The translations under genes and the position numbers were made by a program. Under the pieces are notes generated by a model that was not told where the DNA came from, ran no database searches, and saw only the letters and a program-made list of their open reading frames with translations. Positions 35,137-43,023 of a stretch of DNA of 47,306 bases are shown piece after piece. Source of the stretch: Bryobacterales bacterium (GTDB taxonomy: Bacteria > Acidobacteriota > Terriglobia > Bryobacterales > Bryobacteraceae); contig PLOR01000012.1 in NCBI GenBank assembly GCA_003142185.1, forward strand, positions 1 through 47,306. The letters run 5' to 3'. The first letter of the stretch is position 1. Each line of letters starts with the position of its first letter.

Positions 35137-36573
35137 CTACAGCAAGGGCAGCACTTTCTCCGGGCCGCGCGGCGCCAGGGGCTCTAGCTGCACATAGAGG
35201 GCGATCACGGGATCGTCCTGCTGGCGCAGGATCTCGGCCAGTTTGGTGTTGCCCGGGTCCAGCGCAACGCGCCCGATCAGGGCATTGACGGGAACGAACC
35301 ACTGGGCGCGGTCACTCACGGTTGCGCGGCTTTGTTTCAAGTAGCTCAGCCAGGAACGCAACACACTTTCGCGGCTGGCGCCGGGACTCATCGCATACAG
35401 GTTGTTATACACCCAGGTCTTTTCGCGAAACACTTCGTCGGCCTGCCCATTGGCGGGTTGCCAGGCTTCCAGGGCCGCCAGCGTGGCCTGGAGCGCGGCG
35501 CGCCAGGCGTCGGTATTGTGTTGCGATTCGAGCAGCGGTTGCTCATTGGGGCCAAAGGCCAGCGCCCGCGCGAGCTGGTTCACGTTCTGGCATGGGGCAT
35601 CCTGGCAAGTGTGAGCATCGGCGGCAAAACCTTCGAGCGAGTGCGGAGTGGTTTCCTGCTCCGAAAGCGGCTTTAACGGCGGCATCAGGATCTTCTCGGC
35701 GAAGAAAACGGAGGCGTTCCAGCCGAGGGTCTCACTCGGCTGGCCGGTCGTCAGGTTGAGGGTGATGGGGCCTTTGTTGATCAAATGGTCGTCCGCGCAG
35801 CGATCGCCTGTCAGATGCTGCACCAGGTAGAGGCGGTAAGCCTCCACCAGGGGAAGCGGAGAAAGATGGCGGCGCTTCAACTCTTCGACCAGATCGAGAA
35901 TCGCCGGCCCGGTTACGGTGGCGTAGTAGGTGAACGAGCGATCGTCGCCGGACATCTCGCGCAGGCTGGCAGCCAGCGAAAGACTGAAAGCCTCGATGTC
36001 GGCATCTTTCAATGCGGCTTGCTGGAGCAGGCGCGCCACTGGTGCAATCTGCGCCGGGGAAGTAATGCCGCCGACGCGGTCTTTCAGAACCTTCGACGGG
36101 TCACGGTGCGCGCTCTTCGAAATCGCTCCCAGTGCTTCGTAATAGAGGCCCACGTCATAGACCACGATCTCCTCGCAGCGGACGGGCGGGACCGCGGGAC
36201 GGGCGATCGAGAGAAACAGTTTGTTGGCCTTGGCGCTATCGAGCGGCAGCATTTCCCGGACGGCGCGCAGGCGAAGAGAGAGAGCGTCGAGATCCTGCTG
36301 GTAGGCGCGCTCCAGAAACCCACCGGCGCCGCCGCTGCGCGTGATGGAGGCGCGGAGCTTGAGGGGGCGCTGGGCTTCGGCGGCCCGGCGGAAAGCCTCG
36401 GTTAGCAACTTCACGCGCGCGCGAGAATCCAGCTTTTCATTCGACGCTAGGCGGATCAAGGCGTCCGCGGCAAACTCCGGCGGGGCCTTGCGCGCCAAAG
36501 TGGAAACTGTGTTGGGGACGGAAGAGGCCCCCAGCAAAAACAGGGGGAAGAGGAACAATGCAGAAGTCTTCAT
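35137..36573 (-). CDS. Exported protein of unknown function
   Basis: 478-residue protein that I do not recognise. It starts with a signal peptide (MKTSALFLFPLFLLGASSVP). The rest is mainly helical, with HEAT/TPR-like pairs in the first third (EFAADALIRLASNEKLDSRA, RVKLLTEAFRRAAEAQRP), a middle part with aromatic segments (RSFTYYATVTGPAILDLVEE), and a Cys-containing stretch (DAHTCQDAPCQNVNQLARAL) that may hold a disulphide. No catalytic motif is visible. It is transcribed alone, convergent with the small lysine-rich gene. A TATAGT box lies about 16 bases before the start on the minus strand. Helical repeats suggest a protein-binding role, an inference only. Confidence 0.75.
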   Translation of the reverse strand: MKTSALFLFPLFLLGASSVPNTVSTLARKAPPEFAADALIRLASNEKLDSRARVKLLTEAFRRAAEAQRPLKLRASITRSGGAGGFLERAYQQDLDALSLRLRAVREMLPLDSAKANKLFLSIARPAVPPVRCEEIVVYDVGLYYEALGAISKSAHRDPSKVLKDRVGGITSPAQIAPVARLLQQAALKDADIEAFSLSLAASLREMSGDDRSFTYYATVTGPAILDLVEELKRRHLSPLPLVEAYRLYLVQHLTGDRCADDHLINKGPITLNLTTGQPSETLGWNASVFFAEKILMPPLKPLSEQETTPHSLEGFAADAHTCQDAPCQNVNQLARALAFGPNEQPLLESQHNTDAWRAALQATLAALEAWQPANGQADEVFREKTWVYNNLYAMSPGASRESVLRSWLSYLKQSRATVSDRAQWFVPVNALIGRVALDPGNTKLAEILRQQDDPVIALYVQLEPLAPRGPEKVLPLL

Positions 36574-36649
36574 GGGTTCGGTTTACGTACTATATTTTAG
36601 ACGCAACCGGACAAGAGAAAGACGGTGGGCCAAACCGAAGGTGCCGCGC

Positions 36650-36844
36650 TCAGCTCGTCGCGACGATAGCGGCGGCAGCTAGCTCCGAGTCGTTCGTCGA
36701 CCAGATCGCTTTTACGGACGGCATGAATATTCCGATAACACTGATGCTGGCGAGCACAAAGACGGCAACGATGATGGTATATTCAACCAGATCCTGAGCT
36801 TCCTCGGTGCACCAAAACTCCTGTAGATACGCCCAAATCCGCAC
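36650..36844 (-). CDS. Flp/type IVb pilin-like protein
   Basis: 64-residue prepilin-like protein starting at GTG with GGAGG a few bases before it. The hallmark is CTEEAQDLVEYTIIVAVFVL: a short positively charged leader, the Glu-Tyr pair (E21, Y22) and a hydrophobic helix, as in Flp pilins of tight-adherence systems. The C-terminus is short (SVKAIWSTNDSELAAAAIVA). It is a lone copy: no prepilin peptidase, ATPase or other Tad genes are in the window, so assembly must rely on genes elsewhere. The neighbours on the same strand (an unknown exported protein downstream, a GT39-type glycosyltransferase upstream) are not known pilus genes. Confidence 0.85.
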   Translation of the reverse strand: MRIWAYLQEFWCTEEAQDLVEYTIIVAVFVLASISVIGIFMPSVKAIWSTNDSELAAAAIVATS

Positions 36845-36973
36845 CGTTTGCCTCCACCTTCATTACAGCCCATACCTGCGTTGCTTGCAAGCAAATAGTA
36901 CGAACGATAGTACCAAACGACAAACGGATAATATTGACTTTATTCGTAGGTTACTATGAGTTTGCACCCACTA

Positions 36974-38542
36974 CTATCTAAGGTTAGCATTCGATGCGGG
37001 TGTGACGGCCTCGCTGCGCTGGTACACCGCCAGGAAGTACGAAGACTGCGGCCGATAAGCCTCCGCGGCAGCGGCCCAACGGTATTCGGTGCGTTCCGCG
37101 GAAATGATGTCGGCGACACCCACCAAGCGGTAGTGTTGCGGCCCGTAGGCGTGCCACCAGTCGAAAACCAGCGCCGGCGATTGCGGGTGCTCGAGCCATG
37201 ACGCATGGCCGGAAACCCGCACCACGTACTGCGGCGCGGTTTTCTCCAGTTCTCCGATCATTTCGTCTTGCATGGTCAGCGCGTATGGCTGCGCCTCCAT
37301 CAGTCCGTACATGTAGATGTAGGACGTCGCCGAATGGCGATGGGCGTAAAAGTAGATCTCCGGCTCCGAGCCCAATACCGCAATGCGCGCATCCTTCTCC
37401 GAGTGCGCCCGGATGTAATCGGCCACCCGAATGGCTTCCGGAAACGGATTGGGCCCGTAGAGTTGGCGGCATGCCTGGATGGGGTCCAGCCCGAAGAGAA
37501 ACTCGCGCTGCAACCCAATCGACAACAGCAGCGCCGCGACGAAGACCCAGCACATCGCGCGGCGACGAATCGCGGCTCCCGCCAGCAGCGCCACCGCCGG
37601 CAGCAGCAGGACGAAATAATGCTGGCGGAAAAACAGGCCGGGACAGACGGCCAGAAACGAGAAGCAGAGAAATGCCGTCACGAAGGTCGCTCGACGCCGG
37701 TTTTCATGCCTCCGCCAGATTGCGAACAGCCCCACTCCGGCCAGGAGCCACAATGGAGCATTCTGTTTCAGAATGGGCAAAAAGCTCACCGCGAATGACC
37801 AAAACCCATCGCCCAATGAAGCTTCGGAGGCGTATTCCCGCGCATAGGTGAAAGTCCAGAACCAGAACTTCGGGAAGACCCCCGCCAGCCACAGCATCAG
37901 GCAGGTTGCCGCGAAGGGCGCCGCCGCGCCGGCGGAAAACGCTCCCAGTTTCGCCGCCCATCCTCGCCGCTCCCGCCACAGCCGTGCGGCCGCATACAAC
38001 GCGCCGAAAACTCCGAACAGGATGCCCTGCTGCTTCATGACAAACGCGACGCCGAACAACAAGCCGCTCCACCAAAGCGTGGAGGGCCGCCACGAATCTG
38101 CCGGACGCGTCAACAGCAGCACGCCGGCGAGCGCCGGAACCACCACGAAGTGCGTGGCGTGCGCTGCCGTTCCCAGCACCCCGGAGCCGATCGAGAGGAG
38201 CGCGTACGCGGCGCACGCCGCCAGGCCCGAGGCAGTTCCAAAAAGCCGTTTGCCCAACAAATAGACGAGCAGGATGGCCGCGCAGTTCACCAACAGCAGA
38301 CCTAAGTGAATCGCCGCGATGCTTTGCCCGAAGACCGCCATCAGCGCGGCATACGCCGCATACGTTCCCGGCAGCTTCATGTTGCACGCCAGCCGGTAGG
38401 GCGGAATGCCCTGCAACATCACCTGGCCGGCATATGCATATTCGCCTTCATCGCGCTCCAGCGGCAAGTCCAGCAGGCGCAAGCGCAGCAGGCCGGCCGC
38501 CAGCATCACCAGCAGCACCAACACCCAGGGTCGCAGCTTCAT
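36974..38542 (-). CDS. GT39/ArnT-type membrane glycosyltransferase
   Basis: 522-residue membrane protein with about 11-13 TM helices, resembling the GT-C glycosyltransferases of the GT39/ArnT group that move a sugar from a polyprenyl phosphate to a protein or lipid A on the periplasmic side. The first periplasmic loop carries the acidic motif DLPLERDEGEYAYAGQ (Asp31, Glu32), where these enzymes have their catalytic Asp/Glu. The C-terminal soluble part (HSEKDARIAVLGSEPEIYFY) is a typical ending. The acceptor is unknown. It is transcribed toward the Flp pilin gene, and pilin glycosylation is a possibility from position only. No Shine-Dalgarno sequence is clear. Confidence 0.82.
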   Translation of the reverse strand: MKLRPWVLVLLVMLAAGLLRLRLLDLPLERDEGEYAYAGQVMLQGIPPYRLACNMKLPGTYAAYAALMAVFGQSIAAIHLGLLLVNCAAILLVYLLGKRLFGTASGLAACAAYALLSIGSGVLGTAAHATHFVVVPALAGVLLLTRPADSWRPSTLWWSGLLFGVAFVMKQQGILFGVFGALYAAARLWRERRGWAAKLGAFSAGAAAPFAATCLMLWLAGVFPKFWFWTFTYAREYASEASLGDGFWSFAVSFLPILKQNAPLWLLAGVGLFAIWRRHENRRRATFVTAFLCFSFLAVCPGLFFRQHYFVLLLPAVALLAGAAIRRRAMCWVFVAALLLSIGLQREFLFGLDPIQACRQLYGPNPFPEAIRVADYIRAHSEKDARIAVLGSEPEIYFYAHRHSATSYIYMYGLMEAQPYALTMQDEMIGELEKTAPQYVVRVSGHASWLEHPQSPALVFDWWHAYGPQHYRLVGVADIISAERTEYRWAAAAEAYRPQSSYFLAVYQRSEAVTPASNANLR

Positions 38543-38706
38543 GGTTATTTCGCCGTGGCAGCAACGGTGCCAGCGCCGGGTGCCGCAATCAGGCTTCGGG
38601 TCCAGGCCTCGCCGCTCGCTGCCACATCGTCAGTCTGAAGAATAGCAAACCGGATGGAGACCGCATAAGCCGCGCCCGCGCGGTGGCAGAGGCCAAAAAC
38701 AAAAGA

Positions 38707-38734
38707 GCCGGGCGTCAATCGAAGGACGCCCGGC
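38707..38734 (-). terminator. Terminator hairpin downstream of the molybdopterin-binding gene
   Basis: A perfect ten-base stem GCCGGGCGTC/GACGCCCGGC with an eight-base loop. On the minus strand it is followed by a T-rich run (plus strand AAAAACAAAAG before it). A second ten-base stem (CCGTAGTCTG/CAGACTACGG, 38745-38774) lies between it and the stop codon. Confidence 0.75.
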
Positions 38735-38790
38735 GAGGAGTCTGCCGTAGTCTGCTCGGAGGTTCAGACTACGGAGGTGGGGGACACCGT

Positions 38791-39762
38791 TTATGCCAAC
38801 AAACCGCCATGGCCCAGGCAGGCAATTTCCCAGCCCGTGATATGATAGCGGGCCAACAGCGGCGGCAAAACCAGGTCGACCACATTCGGTTTGGCGGAGC
38901 GGAAGCAGCCAGGCGCGGAAACCACCGGCACTTCATCCTTGTACGCCAACAAAAGCAAGTTCCCGGGCTCGACCGGGGCCAGGAACCGTTCCACTTGTGC
39001 GCCGACGCGAACCATGGCCTGGCCAATCACATCCTCCGGCCCAGCCGGGGCCGTGGTGGAGGCCACCAGAATGACGCTCGGTTTGGATCTCAATAAGTGT
39101 TGTAGGCTGCGGGCGACCGAATTCTCATCTTCCGTGCAGGAAAGCACGAAATTGGGGTTGACGCCGAACCGCTCCAACCGCTGCCGCATGATGTTCTCGA
39201 ACAACTGGCGTGCTCGCTCACCGCTGATGGGATCGGTGTAGAGAACTCCGACAGCCGGAGAACGGACGGGCCGCGCCTGGAGAATCGGGCCGCGCTCCTT
39301 CAGAATATTGATGACGGCTTCCAGTTGCTCCTTGCCCACGGCGAACGGAGCGCTCTTTACGGTAGCTACGCGTTGGCCGGCCAGAGCGTGACTGAAGTTC
39401 AGCGCGGTAGCGATGACCACGCTGGCGGCGCAATTGATCTGCTTGAGCAACTCATCGTCCACCAGGACACAGCAGTTTTCGGTGGCCACCAGGTTTGCGC
39501 GGCCGCCGGCGGCGACGCGAATTTCGAAGCTGCCGCATCCCATTTCGCTGGCAACTGCCGCGACGGCGTCATCCTCGCCCACCTCGCCATCCTCCAACTC
39601 GGTGACCCAAATGGTCTCCATGCCTTCGGATTCCAGGACCCGGATGTCCTCATCGCTGATTACGTGGCCTTTGGCCAACAATTTCTTCCCACCCGGGCGG
39701 AAAACGGTGCAGCAAAGGATCCGTCCCGTTGAGGATTTCACGTCAACAGTTTGCGCTCTCAT
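38791..39762 (-). CDS. Molybdopterin-binding (MoaB/Mog-like) domain protein
   Basis: 323-residue cytoplasmic protein. Residues about 165-320 form a MoaB/Mog-type molybdopterin-binding domain (VGVLYTDPISGERARQLFEN, SVILVASTTAPAGPEDVIGQ, AYKDEVPVVSAPGCFRSAKP). The N-terminal half resembles the MoeA-like substrate-entry part (GRILCCTVFRPGGKKLLAKG, VISDEDIRVLESEGMETIWV). A similar two-part protein occurs beside xanthine dehydrogenase or molybdenum-cofactor genes in several bacteria, but no molybdoenzyme is nearby here. The adenylylation or molybdenum-insertion role is inferred from the domain. The start ATG at 39762 is preceded by GTGAGG. Two hairpins follow the stop. Confidence 0.83.
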   Translation of the reverse strand: MRAQTVDVKSSTGRILCCTVFRPGGKKLLAKGHVISDEDIRVLESEGMETIWVTELEDGEVGEDDAVAAVASEMGCGSFEIRVAAGGRANLVATENCCVLVDDELLKQINCAASVVIATALNFSHALAGQRVATVKSAPFAVGKEQLEAVINILKERGPILQARPVRSPAVGVLYTDPISGERARQLFENIMRQRLERFGVNPNFVLSCTEDENSVARSLQHLLRSKPSVILVASTTAPAGPEDVIGQAMVRVGAQVERFLAPVEPGNLLLLAYKDEVPVVSAPGCFRSAKPNVVDLVLPPLLARYHITGWEIACLGHGGLLA

Positions 39763-39962
39763 GCCAGCCTCACAAGAAGTTAGGATCTAAAGTGAATTTC
39801 AGATTTAAAACTCTTGAAAGCTGATTGTATACCAAAGTACTGTAGGACCGTGGATTAATTCTGCGGTTTTTTGCGGGGTGATGTAAAACCCTACTTTGTG
39901 GGGATGCTCCTCAGGTCATCGGTTCGTCAATAGATTGACGTATTTCTGGAAACGGCGGAGCT
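39763..39962. other. AT-rich intergenic region between gene runs
   Basis: About 200 bp containing an AT-rich stretch (39781-39860), probably the promoter of the molybdopterin-binding gene. TATACAAT on the minus strand is the best -10 candidate but lacks a good -35 hexamer. No open frame is convincing. Confidence 0.4.
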
Positions 39963-39982
39963 GGGCCGGGCATGCCCGGCCC
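39963..39982. repeat. 20-bp perfect palindrome at the end of the arginine operon
   Basis: GGGCCGGGCATGCCCGGCCC is a perfect palindrome touching the stop codon of the last arginine gene. It is related to the stems at 30549-30566 and 30590-30609. No T-run follows on the minus strand, so termination is uncertain. Confidence 0.55.
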
Positions 39983-40578
39983 TACGGGAGGAGAGGAGTA
40001 GGCACCGGGATCAATTGGTCGTCGGGAGTGGGCGCCCAGATCTCGGGGAGCGCTTCCACCCAGTGGTCGGGACGCAGAATCCGTAGCACGGCGACTTCGT
40101 CACAGGACTGGAACTTGGGGCAACGGAGGCAATCCTTCCATGCCTTGAGCGGCAGAGCGCCGCGCTCGACCGCCTGAAAGCCGACCTTATGGAAGAATTC
40201 CACCACGTAAGTGAAGGCGAACACGGCGTCCAACTCGTACTGTTCGGCTTCGGCCAGCAGCGCCTCCACCAGTTTTCGACCCACCCCGTGTGTTTTGGCC
40301 TGTTCCCGCACGGCCAGGGAGCGGATTTCGGCTAGCGTGGGGCTATAAAAATGGAGCGCACCGCAGCCTACCAGGTCCCTGCCGGAAGTCACCACGGTGA
40401 AGTCGCGAATGGCTTCCGATAATTCGAACTCGGTGCGCGGCAACATTAGGCCCAGCGCGGCATAGTCGTTGATGAGACGGAGGATCGGACGGACGTCGCG
40501 CATGGCCGCCTTGCGCACGGTCAGCGGCGGCGCGCCATGGGAAGCGACAAACGCGTCCTCATGCACTGCGCTGATCAT
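39982..40578 (-). CDS. N-acetylglutamate synthase-type GNAT acetyltransferase
   Basis: 198-residue GNAT acetyltransferase of the short, kinase-less N-acetylglutamate synthase kind, catalysing the first step of arginine synthesis (acetyl-CoA plus glutamate). The family pattern is TVRKAAMRDVRPILRLINDY, then LAEIRSLAVREQAKTHGVGR for acetyl-CoA binding, then VEFFHKVGFQAVERGALPLK and DCLRCPKFQSCDEVAV at the C-terminus, where Cys residues recur in this subgroup. It overlaps argB by four bases (ATGA) and lies third in the operon argC-argB-NAGS. That position makes the arginine role more likely than a generic acetyltransferase. A perfect palindrome begins at its stop codon. Confidence 0.88.
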   Translation of the reverse strand: MISAVHEDAFVASHGAPPLTVRKAAMRDVRPILRLINDYAALGLMLPRTEFELSEAIRDFTVVTSGRDLVGCGALHFYSPTLAEIRSLAVREQAKTHGVGRKLVEALLAEAEQYELDAVFAFTYVVEFFHKVGFQAVERGALPLKAWKDCLRCPKFQSCDEVAVLRILRPDHWVEALPEIWAPTPDDQLIPVPTPLLP

Positions 40579-41363
40579 GCGGGCACCTCGAATGGCGCGA
40601 GGCGCGTGCCCAGCGCCTCTCCTTCCAGGATGCGCATCAGGACCCTGTCCGCCGCGCCGGGAGCGATGCGCACGTCCACTATCCCGGCCTCGAGCGCCGC
40701 CAGCGCCGCATTGAGCTTGGCCTGCATGCCGCCGGTGGCGACGCCGGAAGCTACCAGCGCGCGGGCCTCGTCGGCAGTGAGCAGCGGCCGCACCTCGTGC
40801 GAGCCGTCCAGCACGCCGGCGACATCGGTGAGGAAAATCAATTGCTGCGCGCGGAAAGCCGCCGCGCAGGCCACCGCCATCTGGTCCGCGTTCACGTTGT
40901 AAATGTTGCCGGCGCGATCTCCGGCCACGCAGGCCACCACGGGCAGGTAGCGGTTGGCGGCCAACAGTTCGAGCAGACCTGGATTCGACCGTGTAACGCG
41001 TCCCACCGCGCCCAGCGCCGGGTCGAGTTGCTCGGCTTCGGCCAACAGGGCGTCAATGCCGGTAAGGCCGACCGCCAGCGCGCCGGCGCGGTTCAGACTT
41101 GCCACCAGCTCATGATTCACGCTGCCGGCGAAGACCTTCAACACCGCATCCAGGGTTTCCGGCGTGGTCACGCGCAGGCCATTGACGAAGCTGCTCTCGA
41201 TGCCGCGCTCGGCCAGATAGCGGGTCATCTGCTTGCCGCCGCCGTGCACCACCACGAGTTGGACGCCGGACGCGGCAACGGCTGCGATCTCACCGGCGAG
41301 CCGCTGGCGCGAAGCCGCGTCATCGAGCAGCGTGCCTCCCAGTTTGATCAGGATCGGGTTCAC
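40575..41363 (-). CDS. argB: Acetylglutamate kinase
   Basis: 262-residue amino-acid kinase that phosphorylates N-acetyl-L-glutamate, step two of arginine biosynthesis. The N-terminal ILIKLGGTLLDD binds the phosphates, LVVVHGGGKQMTRYLAERGI is the second glycine-rich loop, and FVNGLRVTTPETLD the substrate-binding segment. YNVNADQMAVACAAAFRAQQ and FLTDVAGVLDGSHEVRPLLT are the conserved nucleotide-domain regions, and GGMQAKLNAALAALEAG supplies the Lys that contacts ATP. GTG start at 41363 overlaps the argC stop by four bases. Length and motifs are normal. Feedback inhibition by arginine is not predictable from the sequence. Confidence 0.95.
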   Translation of the reverse strand: MNPILIKLGGTLLDDAASRQRLAGEIAAVAASGVQLVVVHGGGKQMTRYLAERGIESSFVNGLRVTTPETLDAVLKVFAGSVNHELVASLNRAGALAVGLTGIDALLAEAEQLDPALGAVGRVTRSNPGLLELLAANRYLPVVACVAGDRAGNIYNVNADQMAVACAAAFRAQQLIFLTDVAGVLDGSHEVRPLLTADEARALVASGVATGGMQAKLNAALAALEAGIVDVRIAPGAADRVLMRILEGEALGTRLAPFEVPA

Positions 41364-42367
41364 AGCAAGCCCTCGGTTTCCGGGTATCCCAGCATCAGGT
41401 TCATGTTCTGCACCGCCTGCCCGGCGGCGCCCTTCACCAGGTTATCGATGGCGCTCACCACCACGGCGCGGCCGGTTTCGCCGTCCAGCGTGACGCCGAT
41501 GTCGCAGAAGTTGGTATGCGCCACCGCGCGCAGGTCGGGCACGTGCCCGGGCTGATACAGGCGGACGAACGGCTCGCCCGCGTAGCGCTTCTCATAGATA
41601 GCGAGCAGGTCGTCGGCGGAGCCGGCGCTGTAGGCGCGGAAGTAGATGGTTTCGAGGATGCCGCGGTCGATCGGCAGCAGTTGCGCGGTGAAGCTGAACT
41701 CGCTTTCCTCCAGACCGCTGACCAGTAGCACCTCCGGAACGTGACGGTGGCGAAGGATGGAATACGCCGAGAAGTTTTCCGTGACCTCGCAGAAGCTGGT
41801 CTTGAGCGTGGGCTTGCGGCCAGCGCCGCTGACGCCGCTCTTGGCGTCGCAAACGATGCCGGAGGTGCGGTCCACCGCATCGGCTTCGAGCAGCGGCCGA
41901 ATCGCCAGGTTGGCCGCCGTCGGGTAGCAACCCGGATTGGCCACCAGCCGCGCGCCCGGGATGAGGTCGCGGTAGAATTCCGGCAGGCCGTAAACGGCCT
42001 CGGCCAGTAGGGCAGGTTGGGTGTGGGTTTCCTTGTACCAGGCCAGGTAGTTGGCGGGTGTGCGCAGCCGGAACGCGCCGCTCAGGTCGATCACGCGCGC
42101 CCCGGCATCCAGCATGGCGGGCGCCAGATCCATGGAAACTTCCGCGGGCGTGGCCAGGAATACTACCGCAAGGCCTTCCGCATGAATGACTTGTGGATCG
42201 CAGGGGAGGCACTCCGGCGGCTCCGCGCCGCGGATCGCCGTGGCTGGACCGGATTCCTCGCGATGCTCCAGCAGGTATGGCTCAACCCCAGGGTGCCGCG
42301 CCAGAATGCGAACCAGCTCCGCGCCGCTGTATCCTCGATAACCGACAATGCCGACCTTAGCTTTCAT
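41360..42367 (-). CDS. argC: N-acetyl-gamma-glutamyl-phosphate reductase
   Basis: 335-residue NADPH-dependent reductase, step three of arginine biosynthesis. The N-terminal VGIVGYRGYSGAELVRIL is the NADP-binding fold, and the catalytic Cys147 is in LVANPGCYPTAANLAI. SGVSGAGRKPTLKTSFCEVT and the HRHVPEV segment belong to the dimer and catalytic core. Normal length. First gene of the operon, transcribed from a promoter about 28 bases upstream. The ATG at 42367 lacks a clear Shine-Dalgarno sequence. An ATG/GTG overlap couples it to argB. Confidence 0.95.
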   Translation of the reverse strand: MKAKVGIVGYRGYSGAELVRILARHPGVEPYLLEHREESGPATAIRGAEPPECLPCDPQVIHAEGLAVVFLATPAEVSMDLAPAMLDAGARVIDLSGAFRLRTPANYLAWYKETHTQPALLAEAVYGLPEFYRDLIPGARLVANPGCYPTAANLAIRPLLEADAVDRTSGIVCDAKSGVSGAGRKPTLKTSFCEVTENFSAYSILRHRHVPEVLLVSGLEESEFSFTAQLLPIDRGILETIYFRAYSAGSADDLLAIYEKRYAGEPFVRLYQPGHVPDLRAVAHTNFCDIGVTLDGETGRAVVVSAIDNLVKGAAGQAVQNMNLMLGYPETEGLL

Positions 42368-42375
42368 GTGGTTGT

Positions 42376-42400
42376 TTATTCTTTATGATGAATAATTATA
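42376..42400 (-). promoter_or_regulatory. arg operon promoter with overlapping AT-rich palindrome
   Basis: On the minus strand a perfect -10 box TATAAT (42400-42395) is followed by TTATTC-N8-GAATAA (42395-42376), a six-base inverted repeat in the region where transcription would start. The sequence ATGAATAATTATACCAT on the + strand also half-matches an ArgR ARG box. Repression by arginine through ArgR is an inference. Confidence 0.5.
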
Positions 42401-42465
42401 CCATAGGAGTGGGATAGTCGATCGGTTTTTGTCGACTGTCAATGTCGCATGATTACTCAAAACGA

Positions 42466-42497
42466 GACAGGCCACAAAGGGCGATGGCCTGTCCTAC
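42466..42497 (+). repeat. REP-like hairpin, copy 1 of a covarying family
   Basis: A 32-base unit with a nine-base stem GACAGGCCA/TGGCCTGTC and tail CTAC. Two related copies in opposite orientations occur at 46025-46056 and 46071-46102. Stem differences between copies are compensated on the other arm, and loop differences are not. Confidence 0.75.
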
Positions 42498-42499
42498 CC

Positions 42500-42949
42500 T
42501 TACCCTTCGGCGACGGAGCGTTGGGCCAGTTCACCGAACAGCGGCAGGGAGTAGGCCTCGTCATGAGATGCCTTGATCATCATGAAAATAGCCATGATGA
42601 TCAGTGCCAGGTGCACCAGCTTGTCGATTTCCAGATGGGGGGAAAAGGCGAAGATGGGGCGGACCACCCAGGCATTCATCAGCCAGGCCACAAACAGGTA
42701 GAGACCCTGGAAGGCGTGGAAGCGCACCGTGCGATTCTGGCGGAAGCGGTCGGAGGCCAGCCAGATGATGCAGGCGATCCAGCCAATGCCAGGAATGTAG
42801 CTGAGCACCGAAGCGGTCCGCGCAGACACGCCGGCCAGCGGGTCTTGGCCGCGCGGCGGCGCGGTAGTGCCGGGTTGGCGCCTGCCACAACGCCAGCAGA
42901 ACTGGTCGTAGCCGGTTACCGGGTTTCCGCATTGTGTGCAAAACGGCAT
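42500..42949 (-). CDS. DUF4870-like membrane protein with N-terminal zinc ribbon
   Basis: 149-residue protein. The N-terminus is a zinc ribbon (FCTQCGNPVTGYDQFCWRCG, Cys4, Cys7, Cys18 and Cys21), then a Pro-rich linker, then three hydrophobic segments (VLSYIPGIGWIACIIWLASD, FHAFQGLYLFVAWLMNAWVV, LVHLALIIMAIFMMIKASHD). VRFHAFQGLYLF is the DUF4870 signature, a family of small membrane proteins of unknown role. The ATG at 42949 is chosen because GAGAAG precedes it by four bases and the ribbon follows. A longer in-frame start at 42991 adds basic residues without support. Same domain logic as the rhomboid at 32154 (zinc ribbon plus membrane part). Confidence 0.82.
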   Translation of the reverse strand: MPFCTQCGNPVTGYDQFCWRCGRRQPGTTAPPRGQDPLAGVSARTASVLSYIPGIGWIACIIWLASDRFRQNRTVRFHAFQGLYLFVAWLMNAWVVRPIFAFSPHLEIDKLVHLALIIMAIFMMIKASHDEAYSLPLFGELAQRSVAEG

Positions 42950-43010
42950 GCTACTTCTCAATACGTTACGCAACCGCGGCTTGTTCCGCAACCTGCCGGG
43001 AGGAGCGTGT

Positions 43011-43016
43011 TAAGAT
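43011..43016 (+). promoter_or_regulatory. -10-like box adjacent to the MBL-fold gene
   Basis: TAAGAT lies seven bases before the ATG at 43024, another case of a -10-like box close to the start codon. AGGAG is present but 17 bases or more upstream of the ATG, too far for a normal Shine-Dalgarno. Confidence 0.3.
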
Positions 43017-43023
43017 TGCGCCT

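Noticed and set aside
36845-36973. Possible sigma54 promoter (TGG..TTG-type) for the Flp pilin gene
   Set aside because: A TGGTAC-like element occurs, but the GC element is not at the required spacing, so it does not meet the consensus.
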